NCBI RefSeq assembly: GCF_000813345.1
Contig: NZ_BBQF01000003.1
Span: forward strand, 310,001 to 374,000
Direction: 5' to 3'
Length of the DNA stretch: 64,000 nucleotides
DNA from: Sulfurospirillum arsenophilum NBRC 109478
GTDB taxonomy: Bacteria; Campylobacterota; Campylobacteria; Campylobacterales; Sulfurospirillaceae
In this document: positions 28,198 through 36,925 of the stretch, piece after piece
How positions within the stretch are numbered: the stretch's first letter is position 1
Layout: each line of letters opens with the position of its first letter
Notes under the pieces: generated by a model
Databases searched by the model: none
The model's input: the letters and a program-made list of their open reading frames with translations, nothing else
Told to the model about the DNA's origin: nothing
Made by a program: the position numbers and the translations under genes

Positions 28198-28671
28198 TTA
28201 GACTTTGAGAATGCTCCACTCTTGGATGAGTTTGTCCAACGAAAAAGCCGCATTGGCAGGGCTTGTGGAGGGCAACTTGGTAATAGGTAAACCCGTCTTT
28301 GCTTCGCAATAGGTTTGGTACAGCTTATGAGCCGTTGCACCATTGGCAAAGATGCGTTGAATACTGCTCTGCTCCAAGATGCATGAAAAATCCATCGGCA
28401 CGACATTTTTGATACTGCTATCGCTTGAACCTGTGATTTCACAACTCTCAATAACATCCCAAATGGCGATACCATGCGCTAAAAGCATTGCTTTTTTAGC
28501 TTCGATGGTGATGGGCAAAGAAGTGTTCATTAAGGAAGCAATAACCTTCCAAAAACGGTTTTGAGGGTGAGCATAATAAAAGCTCTGCTCGCGTGATTTA
28601 ACAGAAGGGAAAGTGCCTAAAATAAGCACTTTCGAGTTTGCATTATAAATAGGCTCAAAAGGGTGTTGCAT
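28198..28671 (-). CDS. DNA-deoxyinosine (hypoxanthine) glycosylase, uracil-DNA glycosylase superfamily
   Basis: A 157-residue protein with the signature of the UDG-superfamily hypoxanthine glycosylase group: VLILGTFPSVKSRE near the N-terminus, HPQNRFWKV, and IAIWDVIESCE. The late PSTSPAN segment lies at the usual DNA-intercalation loop position. Family members excise hypoxanthine from deaminated adenine in DNA and start base-excision repair. A copy of TTTACATGTAAA lies 12 bases before the start, where a ribosome site or promoter element would be expected. The gene stands alone between unrelated genes. Family assignment is by motif. Confidence 0.82.
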   Translation of the reverse strand: MQHPFEPIYNANSKVLILGTFPSVKSREQSFYYAHPQNRFWKVIASLMNTSLPITIEAKKAMLLAHGIAIWDVIESCEITGSSDSSIKNVVPMDFSCILEQSSIQRIFANGATAHKLYQTYCEAKTGLPITKLPSTSPANAAFSLDKLIQEWSILKV

Positions 28672-28715
28672 ACATTTTCCTCTTTACATGTAAAGAAAAA
28701 AAGTATAGCACAAAC

Positions 28716-30278
28716 CTAACGCAAGATATCTAGGTTTGGCTTGTACTCACTTGTTTTAACGGCAAAAAGACCTAAGAGCGTATGGAAAAGATTGTCTTGT
28801 GAAAAGCGATCATTGGCTTTTACATGTAAACGTTCGCGCTGTGCTTTTAGTTTATCACCAAAGTAGAAAATGGCAGGTACATGTTTTTGATCTTCGGGTG
28901 CTATCATATAAGGAAGCCCATGCAGGTAAACGCCATTTTCACCGAGTGACTCGCCATGATCGGAAAAATAGATAAGGGTGGTTTCGTACTTATCTTCATT
29001 GGCTTTAAGTAGATTGATTGTCTCATTAATGATGTAGTCGGTATAGAGAATCGTGTTGTTATAGGTGTTGACGATTTGTTCTTGGGAACATTTATCGAGC
29101 TCTTGCGTGTCACACGTTGGGGTAAACTTTTTAAAAGACTCTGGATAGCGTTTAAAGTAAGTTGGTCCGTGGCTTCCTTCTTGATGAAGAACAATGAAAG
29201 TGTCTTCATACTTTTTATCGATGTTGGCTTGAAAATCTTGAAGCAGTACGCTGTCAAAATCACGACCTCCGTATTGTATGACATCGCTCATGCGTTTGGC
29301 GATCTCTTTGTCGCCTCCTGAATTGTTATCTCTCCAGATAACACGCACACCTGTACGAGAGAGCACATCGACAACATTTTCATTGTAAGCTTTGTTATCA
29401 CTCCACTCAGCTCTACCAAATTTGGAAAACATACATGGAACGGAGATAGCCGTTGCTGTACCGCACGATGCAAAGTTAGGTAAATTGACAATATCGTCTC
29501 GTTTGCCAAGAAGAGGGTTTGTTGGAACGTCATAACCGTTGAGTGAGAAATTTCGCGCACGTGCGGTTTCCCCTAAGATAAAAACAACCAATTTTTTCTT
29601 CTCACTGTTTTGTCTGGTAGCATCCGTTGCAATAGCCATAAAAGTAGGTTTAGGTTGAATTTTTGCATAGACAAATTTAGCAAAAGAAGCAATCGGATAA
29701 GCAGGATTTAGGTACATTTTTAGTTCATGGTGATTTCTAAAAAAGGCACTGTATGATTTGCTAAGGCTCATGTAAAGCCCTGTAATCATAAGAAGGGATA
29801 GAATCGCTACGACCGCTTTTTGTCCAACTTCTTTCGTATAAAATGAAAATGAAATATGGGCTTTAAAAAGTACCCAAAATGAGAGTAAACCAGCACATCC
29901 TAAATAGATAAAAAGCTTGGTTGTAAAAAGATCAAAAATCTCAGCACTATCCGTTTGCATCATGTTGGTATACATGTTCGCATCAATAATAGTACCAAAT
30001 GTATCGATAAAATAGCTACCAAGTGCTCCTGCAAAAATAAGCGTTACGATGAGCACTTTAAAGAGCATTTTATGCGTTAAAAGTAGCAAAAAATTAAGGA
30101 GACAAACGAGCATAAGCATTAAGATAAAAGGCGCACTCAGTGCTATGAGATAATTATGTTCGCTCACTGCAAAATGAAAAAGTTTTGAGAAGAATGTTAT
30201 ATTGTAAAGAGCCATGATTCCAAAAGCGAGCAGTAAAATGGCTCTTTGGCTGTGTGACGCCCATAGGTTTAAAGGCAT
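28716..30278 (-). CDS. eptA: Lipid A phosphoethanolamine transferase EptA-like
   Basis: A 520-residue inner-membrane enzyme with five membrane helices in the first 175 residues and a periplasmic sulfatase-fold domain after about residue 225. The motifs GETARARNFSLNGY (metal ligand Glu near 237), SCGTATAISVPCMFS (nucleophile Thr near 274), SDHGESLGE and YLHGLPY are those of the EptA/MCR family. The enzyme transfers phosphoethanolamine from phosphatidylethanolamine to lipid A, which lowers surface charge and affinity for cationic peptides. The kinase/regulator pair directly upstream on the same strand suggests PmrAB-like control. Confidence 0.92.
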   Translation of the reverse strand: MPLNLWASHSQRAILLLAFGIMALYNITFFSKLFHFAVSEHNYLIALSAPFILMLMLVCLLNFLLLLTHKMLFKVLIVTLIFAGALGSYFIDTFGTIIDANMYTNMMQTDSAEIFDLFTTKLFIYLGCAGLLSFWVLFKAHISFSFYTKEVGQKAVVAILSLLMITGLYMSLSKSYSAFFRNHHELKMYLNPAYPIASFAKFVYAKIQPKPTFMAIATDATRQNSEKKKLVVFILGETARARNFSLNGYDVPTNPLLGKRDDIVNLPNFASCGTATAISVPCMFSKFGRAEWSDNKAYNENVVDVLSRTGVRVIWRDNNSGGDKEIAKRMSDVIQYGGRDFDSVLLQDFQANIDKKYEDTFIVLHQEGSHGPTYFKRYPESFKKFTPTCDTQELDKCSQEQIVNTYNNTILYTDYIINETINLLKANEDKYETTLIYFSDHGESLGENGVYLHGLPYMIAPEDQKHVPAIFYFGDKLKAQRERLHVKANDRFSQDNLFHTLLGLFAVKTSEYKPNLDILR

Positions 30279-30346
30279 GGCATATCATCCTTATTTTAAA
30301 GTATAAGGAGATTGTAGGATGCTAAGATGAATAGAGGATGAATTGA

Positions 30347-31744
30347 TTAAAATGAAACAAGAACGCTTGTGCCTTTACCGACGTGGCTTTGAACGACAAT
30401 TGTACAATCGTGTAAATCAAAAATATTTTTGACAATAGCAAGTCCTAGTCCACTTCCTTCTGTTGTCGTTTGATTTGCATCTCCTCTGTAAAACTGCTCA
30501 AAAATATGCTCAAGATCCTCTTTTTTGATACCCATTCCTTCATCATGAATGAGCAGTTCGTGTGGCTTAAGCGCAATGTGAATGGTTGTGTTTTTGGGTG
30601 AGTATTTGATAGCGTTGTCGATCAGATTGCTCAGGGCGATTTTTAAAAGTGTCGCATTCCCTTGAATGTTCTGAGGCTCCAACGTCTCGATGCGCAGTGC
30701 AATGTTTTTTTGTTCTGCTAAAGCATTTTTCTCTTGGATGGCATCCAGAAGTACTTCATCGAGATAGACTTCACTAAAATGCTTTTTAAGATCGGCTTTT
30801 GTGCTGCTCGATAAAAAAAGGATTTTCTCAATCACGTTGTGAAGCGTATTGACCTCTTTTCCAACGTTATTTAAAATATGTTGATACTCTTCTGCCGTGC
30901 GCTCTTTTCGAAGTCCTACTTCGACCTCTCCTTTGATGATGGTGAGTGGGGTTTTGAGCTCATGCGAGGCATTTTGCCCAAACTGTTTGACTTGTGCATA
31001 CGCATGTTGAAGCTCATTTAGGAGTGTATTAAAGGTATCAATCAGATCATCAATCTCATACGCAATGTGCGTTTGAGGAATGGTCGAATGTAAATCTTGC
31101 GTACTGATTGCTTTAGCGGTATTGGTAACCCTTTGAACATTAAAGAGCGATTTTGAGATCAAAATATAGGCAATGACTAAAATAATGCACAGCACTAAAG
31201 AGAGTCCGATCCACAGGGTAGAAATCATCTCCTTGATTTGAGGGGTATGTTTGTCATACGGCATAGCGCATTGTAAAAAGAGCATTTGGTACTCTTTTTG
31301 GGCTAAGAACATGGTTCCTATATAGATTTTCTTTTGCGTTAGTTTTGTATTGGACATGGTTGAAAAGACTATTTCATCAGGATGCTCAAATATTTGTTGA
31401 ATGATGGAAGGTTCTATGTTGAGGGTTTCTTCTTCGCTATCGTCTGATCTTTGAATGATCGTAGGAATATTAGACATACTATCATACGCAACAATTTGTG
31501 CGTATAAAAGCGGTACATCAAACTCTTTTTTGGTCTCTTCAAACGCTATTTCTTTATCAGGATCTTCATGAAAGTCATGTTTTATGTCTTTTAAAACTGT
31601 AAAAAGTGAAGCTTCCAGTGCTTGTTGATAAGAGTTTTCCAGTGTTTTAATCACAATATGTCCAAAGCCATAAAAGAGGATAAACAAGACAACCCCAAGT
31701 GTTGCAATAAGCCTAAATTTAAGATTTTTAAAGAGTCGTATCAC
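30347..31744 (-). CDS. Sensor histidine kinase of a PmrB/OmpR-type two-component system
   Basis: A kinase of about 465 residues. Membrane helix 1 lies at about residues 10-32, and the periplasmic region runs to about 165. Helix 2 lies near 178-200, followed by HAMP, HisKA (NASHELKTPLTIIK, phosphoacceptor His261) and HATPase (NLIDNAIKYSP, HDEGMGI, GSGLGLAIVK). The start is set at GTG 31744, where AAGGA lies ten bases upstream; this overlaps the regulator by 17 bases. A start at 31834 would put 30 residues with no membrane character inside the regulator gene. It probably controls the adjacent eptA. The periplasmic domain is acidic (for example DDSEEETLNIEP), as expected for a metal- or peptide-responsive sensor. 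Confidence 0.88.
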   Translation of the reverse strand: MIRLFKNLKFRLIATLGVVLFILFYGFGHIVIKTLENSYQQALEASLFTVLKDIKHDFHEDPDKEIAFEETKKEFDVPLLYAQIVAYDSMSNIPTIIQRSDDSEEETLNIEPSIIQQIFEHPDEIVFSTMSNTKLTQKKIYIGTMFLAQKEYQMLFLQCAMPYDKHTPQIKEMISTLWIGLSLVLCIILVIAYILISKSLFNVQRVTNTAKAISTQDLHSTIPQTHIAYEIDDLIDTFNTLLNELQHAYAQVKQFGQNASHELKTPLTIIKGEVEVGLRKERTAEEYQHILNNVGKEVNTLHNVIEKILFLSSSTKADLKKHFSEVYLDEVLLDAIQEKNALAEQKNIALRIETLEPQNIQGNATLLKIALSNLIDNAIKYSPKNTTIHIALKPHELLIHDEGMGIKKEDLEHIFEQFYRGDANQTTTEGSGLGLAIVKNIFDLHDCTIVVQSHVGKGTSVLVSF

Positions 31745-32402
31745 TGAGTGAGTATCCTTGATTGCGATGTGTTTTAATGAGTTTGAGTTCAAAATTTTTA
31801 TCAATTTTGGTTCGTAAACGGTACATGTAAACATTGAGAATATTGCTTTGAAGACTCTGTTCCATACTAAAAAGCTGCTCTTCTAAAACACGATCTTCCA
31901 CAATGGCATTTTTATGACGCATCAAATACTCCAAAAGAACATACTCTTTGGCTGTTAGGGTGATGGATTCGTGTGAACGTGTCACTGTTTTTGTAAGAGG
32001 ATTTAGCTCAAGATCGCCTACCCGAAGAAGGGGCTCTTTGTGGTCGTGCTTACGCAGTTGTACATGAATGCGGGCGAGAAGCTCGTCAAAACTAAAAGGT
32101 TTGGTCAGATAATCATCTGCCCCTAAATTGAGAAGGCTAACTTTATCGCTGATGGTACTTTTCGCGCTGAGCATGATGATGGGGATGGTAATCTTTTGCT
32201 CTCGTATCTTTTGACAGACTTGGTCGCCTTGTAGCCCTCGGATCATAATGTCTAAAATAATGACATCATAAGAGCCAAGACCTGCTAGGTAGATGGCATC
32301 TTCTCCATTGTCACAAAGATCAACACAAAAGTACTCTTCTTCTAGCCCTTTTTTTAAAAAAGCAGAAATTTTGACATCGTCTTCTACAATCAAAACCTTC
32401 AT
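31728..32402 (-). CDS. OmpR/PmrA-family response regulator
   Basis: A 224-residue regulator. The receiver domain has the acidic pair VEDD near the N-terminus, the phosphorylatable Asp51 in VIILDIM, the conserved MLSAKS switch region and Lys in LTKPF. The C-terminal winged helix (residues about 125-220: LTAKEYVLLEYLM, NVYMYRLRTKID, THRNQGYSL) is of the OmpR type. Its ATG directly follows the RarD stop, and it overlaps the kinase gene, so rarD, regulator, kinase and eptA look like one transcript. Likely target: eptA and envelope genes. Confidence 0.92.
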   Translation of the reverse strand: MKVLIVEDDVKISAFLKKGLEEEYFCVDLCDNGEDAIYLAGLGSYDVIILDIMIRGLQGDQVCQKIREQKITIPIIMLSAKSTISDKVSLLNLGADDYLTKPFSFDELLARIHVQLRKHDHKEPLLRVGDLELNPLTKTVTRSHESITLTAKEYVLLEYLMRHKNAIVEDRVLEEQLFSMEQSLQSNILNVYMYRLRTKIDKNFELKLIKTHRNQGYSLSDTTL

Positions 32403-33299
32403 TTAGGCCTCTTTGTTACGTCTTTTTTTCAGGTATCCATCAATGCTAAAAATAGCGAGTGCAATCCAAATAAGCACGAAACTGGTTAGTTTTTCAGGAA
32501 CCAAAACCTCATCATAAACAAAAATAGCTAACAAAAAGGAAACGGTTGGTCCAATGTATTGGAAAAATCCTAGATGGATGAGTGAAATCCGTGTGGCTGC
32601 AGCATTAAACCACAGCAGCGGGACAACGGTAATGATACCTGAAAGCATCAAAAGCCATGAAATGCCATTGGGCGGAAACACAAACGCATTTTGCTCTATA
32701 AATACTAAATAGCCAAAGTAGATAAGTGCTAAAGGAAACAAAATGAGCGTTTCGATGTAAAGACCTGTTAGGGCAGGGAGATTGACCTGTTTGCGAATGA
32801 GTCCGTAAAAAGCAAAACTAAATGCCAACATCAGTGAAATAATGGGGATCGTTCCCAGTGTTATCACTTGATACACAATAGCGATAAACGCTAAAGCAAT
32901 GGCGATTTTTTGCCAAAAAGAGGGACGGTCTTTAAAGATGAGTATGCCCAGCGCAAAATTGACTAAAGGGTTGATGTAATAGCCTAAACTGGATTCTGCG
33001 ATCATATCGTGTCCAACAGCCCAGATAAACACAAGCCAATTTGTTGAAACTAAGAGCGCTGAGAGGACGAGGTATTTGATCTTGGAAAGGTCTTTAACCA
33101 GCAGTTTAAACGCACCGAATTGACGGCTAAAGAGAATCATCCCACACAATAAGACAACCGACCAAATGATGCGGTGTGTTAAAACCTCGGTTGCAGAAAC
33201 GGTTGAGACGAGTTTAAAATAGATCGGCACTAAACCCCAAAAAACAAACGCCAAAATAGCGTAAATGTAGCCTTGTGCCTCTTGTGAGAGATTGTTCAT
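32403..33299 (-). CDS. rarD: RarD-like EamA-family transporter
   Basis: A 298-residue polytopic membrane protein with about ten hydrophobic helices arranged as two EamA repeats. It starts with the RarD-type segment GYIYAILAFVFWGLVPIYFK and carries ESSLGYYINPLVNFALG, the most typical RarD stretch. The family is annotated as permeases of unknown or amino-acid-related substrates (drug/metabolite transporter superfamily). It is the first gene before a two-component pair and eptA, with no gap before the regulator, yet no functional link is evident. Confidence 0.88.
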   Translation of the reverse strand: MNNLSQEAQGYIYAILAFVFWGLVPIYFKLVSTVSATEVLTHRIIWSVVLLCGMILFSRQFGAFKLLVKDLSKIKYLVLSALLVSTNWLVFIWAVGHDMIAESSLGYYINPLVNFALGILIFKDRPSFWQKIAIALAFIAIVYQVITLGTIPIISLMLAFSFAFYGLIRKQVNLPALTGLYIETLILFPLALIYFGYLVFIEQNAFVFPPNGISWLLMLSGIITVVPLLWFNAAATRISLIHLGFFQYIGPTVSFLLAIFVYDEVLVPEKLTSFVLIWIALAIFSIDGYLKKRRNKEA

Positions 33300-33396
33300 A
33301 TGTTCCAGCTTATGTAATTGTGGTGCTATTATAAGCTAAAGATACTTACATGTCTAAATTAAAACCAATTATTCATTTTTATTCGTTGCTAAAAAT

Positions 33397-33405
33397 TGTT
33401 ATAAT
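33397..33405 (+). promoter_or_regulatory. Extended -10 promoter upstream of the diguanylate cyclase
   Basis: TGTTATAAT matches an extended -10 element (TG-N-TATAAT), 25 bases before the start codon of the next gene. No convincing -35 is present, which is common in Campylobacterota. The divergent rarD operon starts on the other side of this gap. Confidence 0.5.
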
Positions 33406-33429
33406 GATGAAGATTAGGAAGGTTAGGGA

Positions 33430-35532
33430 ATGGCAATGAGTCTTAAGGGAAAACTTTTTATTTTTATGTCAGTTCTTTTTATCTTCTTCTCAAGCGTGGT
33501 ATGGATTTATTCAGATTTTCTCTTTCAGAACATTAACAAAAAATGGGTGGAACGTTTTATTAAAAAACAGGTAATTTTTGATAAAAACAGAACCCTGTCA
33601 CCTCTCTTACATGAACTCTCACGTGTGCAAAAACTGGCAAAAGAGCCTGATATTATAGCCATGGCATTGCATGAGGAAGACACCGCGATTCAAGAGAAGG
33701 GATTGGCTCTTTTGGAACGCTATCGTCTCACTTTTCAAGATCACAGTTATTTTGCAGCCTATGAGAAGACAAAGCGCAATTATACTAAAGGTGATATTGA
33801 AAAAGATACAGATAAAGCATTACGAAGTTATACGCTTTCAACAGAACAGCCCAATGACACATGGTTTTTTAAAATCTTAGCAGGGGGCGAGCCATGGTGG
33901 GTGAATATTCGTAAAAATCAAAATTTACCCACTGCTAAAGTATGGATCAGTGCTGTGGTTGAGAGCGAAGGTAAAAAGGTTGGAGTCGTTGGAACGGGAT
34001 TTGATTTCGAGCACTTTTTGTATGAGTCTGTTGGCATTGAGCAAGAGGGTGTGCATAATTTTTTTATTAATAAGAATTATGCGGTTCAACTCGCACGAGA
34101 TACGGGACTCATTGATTACAACAGTTTTTCGAATCCTAACGGGGAGCGAAAAACGATTGACTCACTTTTCAATGAAAAAGATACGCTTCGTATCAAAAAA
34201 GCTATGCAAACACAGATACATGAGCCAGAAAAAATCGGAACTTTATGGGTAAATTTTGAGGGTAAAAAATCCCTTTTAGGAATAGCCTATATTCAAGAAA
34301 TCGGTTGGTTTAGTTTGACATTGATTGATGCTGGGGAGTTGACGTTTATTACCAATTTTACAGTACTGCCCATTTTGAGTTTGCTCTTTTTGGTATCACT
34401 GATATGTGTAGGGTTGGCACTCAATTTTTTAGTTTTAGGACCTCTTTCAAAACTGAAAGTGAAGATGCAACGAATACAACAGGGCGACTATAGCACGGAT
34501 CTCTCTTCGGTGGGAACATCTGAAATTGCTGATCTTTCCGAACATTTTACGCAGATGATCAATTATGTACGTGCCAATAACTTAGCGCTTGAAGATAGAA
34601 TTAAAGAGCGAACTTTAGGATTGATGCAAAGTGAGGCGAAGCTCAATACGATTTTAGAGAGTATTGAATCGGTCATTTACATTAAAGACACGCAGTATCG
34701 TTATATTTATGCTAACAAAAAGACGAGTGATGGGATTGAAATCGTAGGCAAAAGAGATGAAGACTTTTTTGATGAAAAAACCGTGAAAGATATGCGAAAA
34801 ACAGATAGTGAAGTGATTGAGTATGGGCGTAAAGTCACGCGTGAAGAGATTCTTGTTAGTAAGCTAACAGGTATGACAACGACTTACCTTTCTACAAAAA
34901 TGCCTCTTTTGAACGAAGATGGCAGTGTATATGCCTTGTGTGGTATCTCAACGGACATTACGGAGCGCAAAAAAACAGAAGAGCTGATTCGTGAGTTGGC
35001 GTATCACGACCCATTAACGCACCTGCCAAATCGAAGGATGTTTGATGAACGGTTTACCTTCTTATTAGCTCATGCCAAACGTCATCATAAATGGGGCGCA
35101 CTTTTGGCAATTGATCTGGACAATTTTAAACCGCTAAATGATGCCTTTGGGCATAATGCAGGAGATCTTTTACTCATCGAAGTGGCAGGGCGGCTTAGGA
35201 GTTGCATGCGTGAAAGCGATGTTGTTGCTCGTTTTGGCGGCGATGAGTTCATTGTTGCCCTTGGAGATTTGCATGAAGATGAAGCGTATGCACATGAAGA
35301 GGCAATGAAAATAGCTTCTAAAATACTTTTACATGTAAGCGCTCCTTATGTCATTGTACTGGATGAAGAAGGGAATGAAAAAGTGATCACTCATCAGTGT
35401 ACAGCAAGCATTGGCGTAGCACTTTTTGGGTATGATAAACAGGACAAACAGCGCATTTTTAGTGCGGCAGACAGCGCAATGTATCAAGCCAAGCAAAAAG
35501 GCCGAAATTGTATAGAGTTTAGTAAGGAGTAA
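33430..35532 (+). CDS. Membrane diguanylate cyclase: Cache, HAMP, PAS, GGDEF
   Basis: A 700-residue protein. Membrane helix 1 lies at about residues 8-29, followed by a double-Cache-like periplasmic region to about 305 and helix 2 near 310-340. HAMP lies at about 335-390, PAS near 405-515, and GGDEF at about 530-695. The active-site motif is intact (ARFGGDEF), and RESD five residues before it is a product-inhibition I-site. It should therefore make cyclic di-GMP in response to a periplasmic ligand. The ArsC-like gene follows after two bases and may be co-transcribed. The product could feed adhesin or motility control, but no direct link is visible. Confidence 0.9.
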   Translation: MAMSLKGKLFIFMSVLFIFFSSVVWIYSDFLFQNINKKWVERFIKKQVIFDKNRTLSPLLHELSRVQKLAKEPDIIAMALHEEDTAIQEKGLALLERYRLTFQDHSYFAAYEKTKRNYTKGDIEKDTDKALRSYTLSTEQPNDTWFFKILAGGEPWWVNIRKNQNLPTAKVWISAVVESEGKKVGVVGTGFDFEHFLYESVGIEQEGVHNFFINKNYAVQLARDTGLIDYNSFSNPNGERKTIDSLFNEKDTLRIKKAMQTQIHEPEKIGTLWVNFEGKKSLLGIAYIQEIGWFSLTLIDAGELTFITNFTVLPILSLLFLVSLICVGLALNFLVLGPLSKLKVKMQRIQQGDYSTDLSSVGTSEIADLSEHFTQMINYVRANNLALEDRIKERTLGLMQSEAKLNTILESIESVIYIKDTQYRYIYANKKTSDGIEIVGKRDEDFFDEKTVKDMRKTDSEVIEYGRKVTREEILVSKLTGMTTTYLSTKMPLLNEDGSVYALCGISTDITERKKTEELIRELAYHDPLTHLPNRRMFDERFTFLLAHAKRHHKWGALLAIDLDNFKPLNDAFGHNAGDLLLIEVAGRLRSCMRESDVVARFGGDEFIVALGDLHEDEAYAHEEAMKIASKILLHVSAPYVIVLDEEGNEKVITHQCTASIGVALFGYDKQDKQRIFSAADSAMYQAKQKGRNCIEFSKE

Positions 35533-35534
35533 TC

Positions 35535-35876
35535 ATGGTAAAAGTGTATGGTATCACGACGTGTGGTAGTGTGAAAAAAGCGATTGCATTTTTTAAAGCG
35601 AAGGTTGTTCCTTATAGCTTTATCGATCTTAAAAGTACACAGATCAGCGAATCAAAGCTCAGTGAGTGGTTGAGTAAACAGCCGATGTCGATTATGTTTA
35701 ATACTAAAGGAACCAAGTTTAAAACCTTGGGATTAACCAAAGAGATCAGTGATGCGGAAAAAAGAGGTTGGCTTCTAAGGGAGCAACTGCTGTTTAAACG
35801 CCCCATCGTTGAGTGTGAAGATGGAGCGCTTTTGGTTGGTTTTGATGAAGAGGTTTATACTAAAAAATTTGCTTAA
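35535..35876 (+). CDS. ArsC/Spx-family thioredoxin-fold protein (YffB-like)
   Basis: A 113-residue protein with the ArsC/Spx fold signature: VYGITTCGSVKKAIAFF at the N-terminus with one redox Cys in a TCGSVKKA motif, FNTKGTKFK in the middle, and a late LLFKRPIVE segment that holds the cis-proline of the fold. The N-terminal motif and length fit the YffB-type group better than plasmid arsenate reductases. No ars operon genes adjoin it, so arsenate reduction should not be assumed. The gene is two bases after the cyclase and ends in a four-base overlap with the opposite-strand LysE gene. Confidence 0.83.
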   Translation: MVKVYGITTCGSVKKAIAFFKAKVVPYSFIDLKSTQISESKLSEWLSKQPMSIMFNTKGTKFKTLGLTKEISDAEKRGWLLREQLLFKRPIVECEDGALLVGFDEEVYTKKFA

Positions 35877-36496
35877 GCGCGTTTTGCCGTTGAGATAAAA
35901 AAAGCGGCAAGCAGTAAAAAAGCTCCCGTAAGGCGGTTTTGAATCTTGATAGCGCGAACAGACTTAATGACATTTTTAAGCCTCGAAGCTAAAGAACTAT
36001 ACCCTGTCATAACGATAATATCCACACAAATGAGCGTCGCACAAATGATGACAAACTGTCCTAAAAGAGGTTCGTTTGGATTTAGAAACTGCGGAATAAA
36101 TGCCACCAAAAAGACGGTTGCTTTAATGTTCGTGAGGTTGATAAGCGTGGCTTGAATAAATGCTTTGGATGCAGAATATGCTTTGATGTTCGCGGTGTCA
36201 TCGGGCAAATGTGGCTTTTCGATAAACTTCATAACGCCTAAAAAAACCAAGTAAACGACACCAATCCATTTAATGATGTTAAAAAGAAGCAGTGAACTCA
36301 TAATCAGTGAACCTAGTCCGATGACCACGACAAAGGTTTGCACAAAAAGACCCATTTGCAGTCCCATAATGGCAGCGTAGGAACGTTTAAGTCCGTATTT
36401 GAGTCCATAGTTCATGGAAACAACGGCTCCAGCACCGGGAGAGACACTAATCAAAATGGATGCCACCAGCATCGTAAGCCAAATATCAAGTTGCAT
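35873..36496 (-). CDS. LysE/RhtB-family amino acid exporter
   Basis: A membrane protein of about 207 residues with six helices. The LysE-family N-terminus (MQLDIWLTMLVASILISVSP followed by GAGAVVSMNYGLKYG) and the mid-protein NLTNIKATVFLVAFIPQFLN segment are diagnostic. Family members export amino acids or their derivatives; the substrate cannot be assigned. ATG 36496 is preceded by AAGGATTC, and the longer in-frame extension to 36619 has no hydrophobic start, so it was discarded. It converges on the ArsC-like gene with a TTAA stop overlap. Confidence 0.88.
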   Translation of the reverse strand: MQLDIWLTMLVASILISVSPGAGAVVSMNYGLKYGLKRSYAAIMGLQMGLFVQTFVVVIGLGSLIMSSLLLFNIIKWIGVVYLVFLGVMKFIEKPHLPDDTANIKAYSASKAFIQATLINLTNIKATVFLVAFIPQFLNPNEPLLGQFVIICATLICVDIIVMTGYSSLASRLKNVIKSVRAIKIQNRLTGAFLLLAAFFISTAKRA

Positions 36497-36559
36497 AAAA
36501 GAATCCTTCGTACACGCTTTTAAGATACACAATTGTAATCCAAAATGGCTTAGAGGGTA

Positions 36560-36588
36560 TTGATAAAAGCATTTTGCTGTGGTACAAT
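36560..36588 (+). promoter_or_regulatory. Sigma-70 promoter of the ABC/NosL-like operon
   Basis: TTGATA, a 17-base spacer and TACAAT lie 25 bases before the start codon of the first operon gene, whose ribosome site is AGGAG. Spacing and both hexamers fit the vegetative promoter consensus. Confidence 0.6.
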
Positions 36589-36613
36589 CTTCACTTAGGT
36601 TATAGGAGAAGCA

Positions 36614-36925
36614 ATGCACGCTAGAATAACGTTTTTTGCACTATTTTTCACACTTTGTGTCACAATAATGGCACAAGTATTTTACTTCTCACAGACACAT
36701 GCGCTAAGCCCTCAGAACATTACATGTAAAGAAGCATTGAGCGATTTCGTAGGCCTTCCCGATCTTGCGCTGGTGAATGAAGCACACTATGTGCGTCATC
36801 GCAGTCTTAGCAGTGTTTTCGCCTACTTTAACGAATCACCTGAACTTTTAGAGTATTTTCCTTCTACTTTTGTTTATCACTATACACCAAGTACTCAGCC
36901 TTCAAGGATTGAACGTGTTTTTTAA
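36614..36925 (+). CDS. Small secreted or membrane-anchored protein of the ABC/NosL-like operon
   Basis: A 103-residue protein with an N-terminal hydrophobic segment (residues 6-26: FFALFFTLCVTIMAQVFYF) that is either a signal peptide or an anchor. A periplasmic domain of about 75 residues follows, with one Cys (NITCKEA) that is encoded by a TTACATGTAA palindrome. I do not recognise the family. It has a good promoter and AGGAG site. It is the first gene of a tightly overlapping operon with an ABC permease, an ABC ATPase, a CPFC membrane protein and a NosL-like protein, so it may be the substrate-binding or accessory protein of that system. Confidence 0.7.
   Translation: MHARITFFALFFTLCVTIMAQVFYFSQTHALSPQNITCKEALSDFVGLPDLALVNEAHYVRHRSLSSVFAYFNESPELLEYFPSTFVYHYTPSTQPSRIERVF

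Noticed and set aside
35535..35876. Calling the ArsC-like gene an arsenate reductase
   Set aside because: No arsR, arsB or acr3 neighbour, and the sequence fits the YffB/Spx-like branch better.
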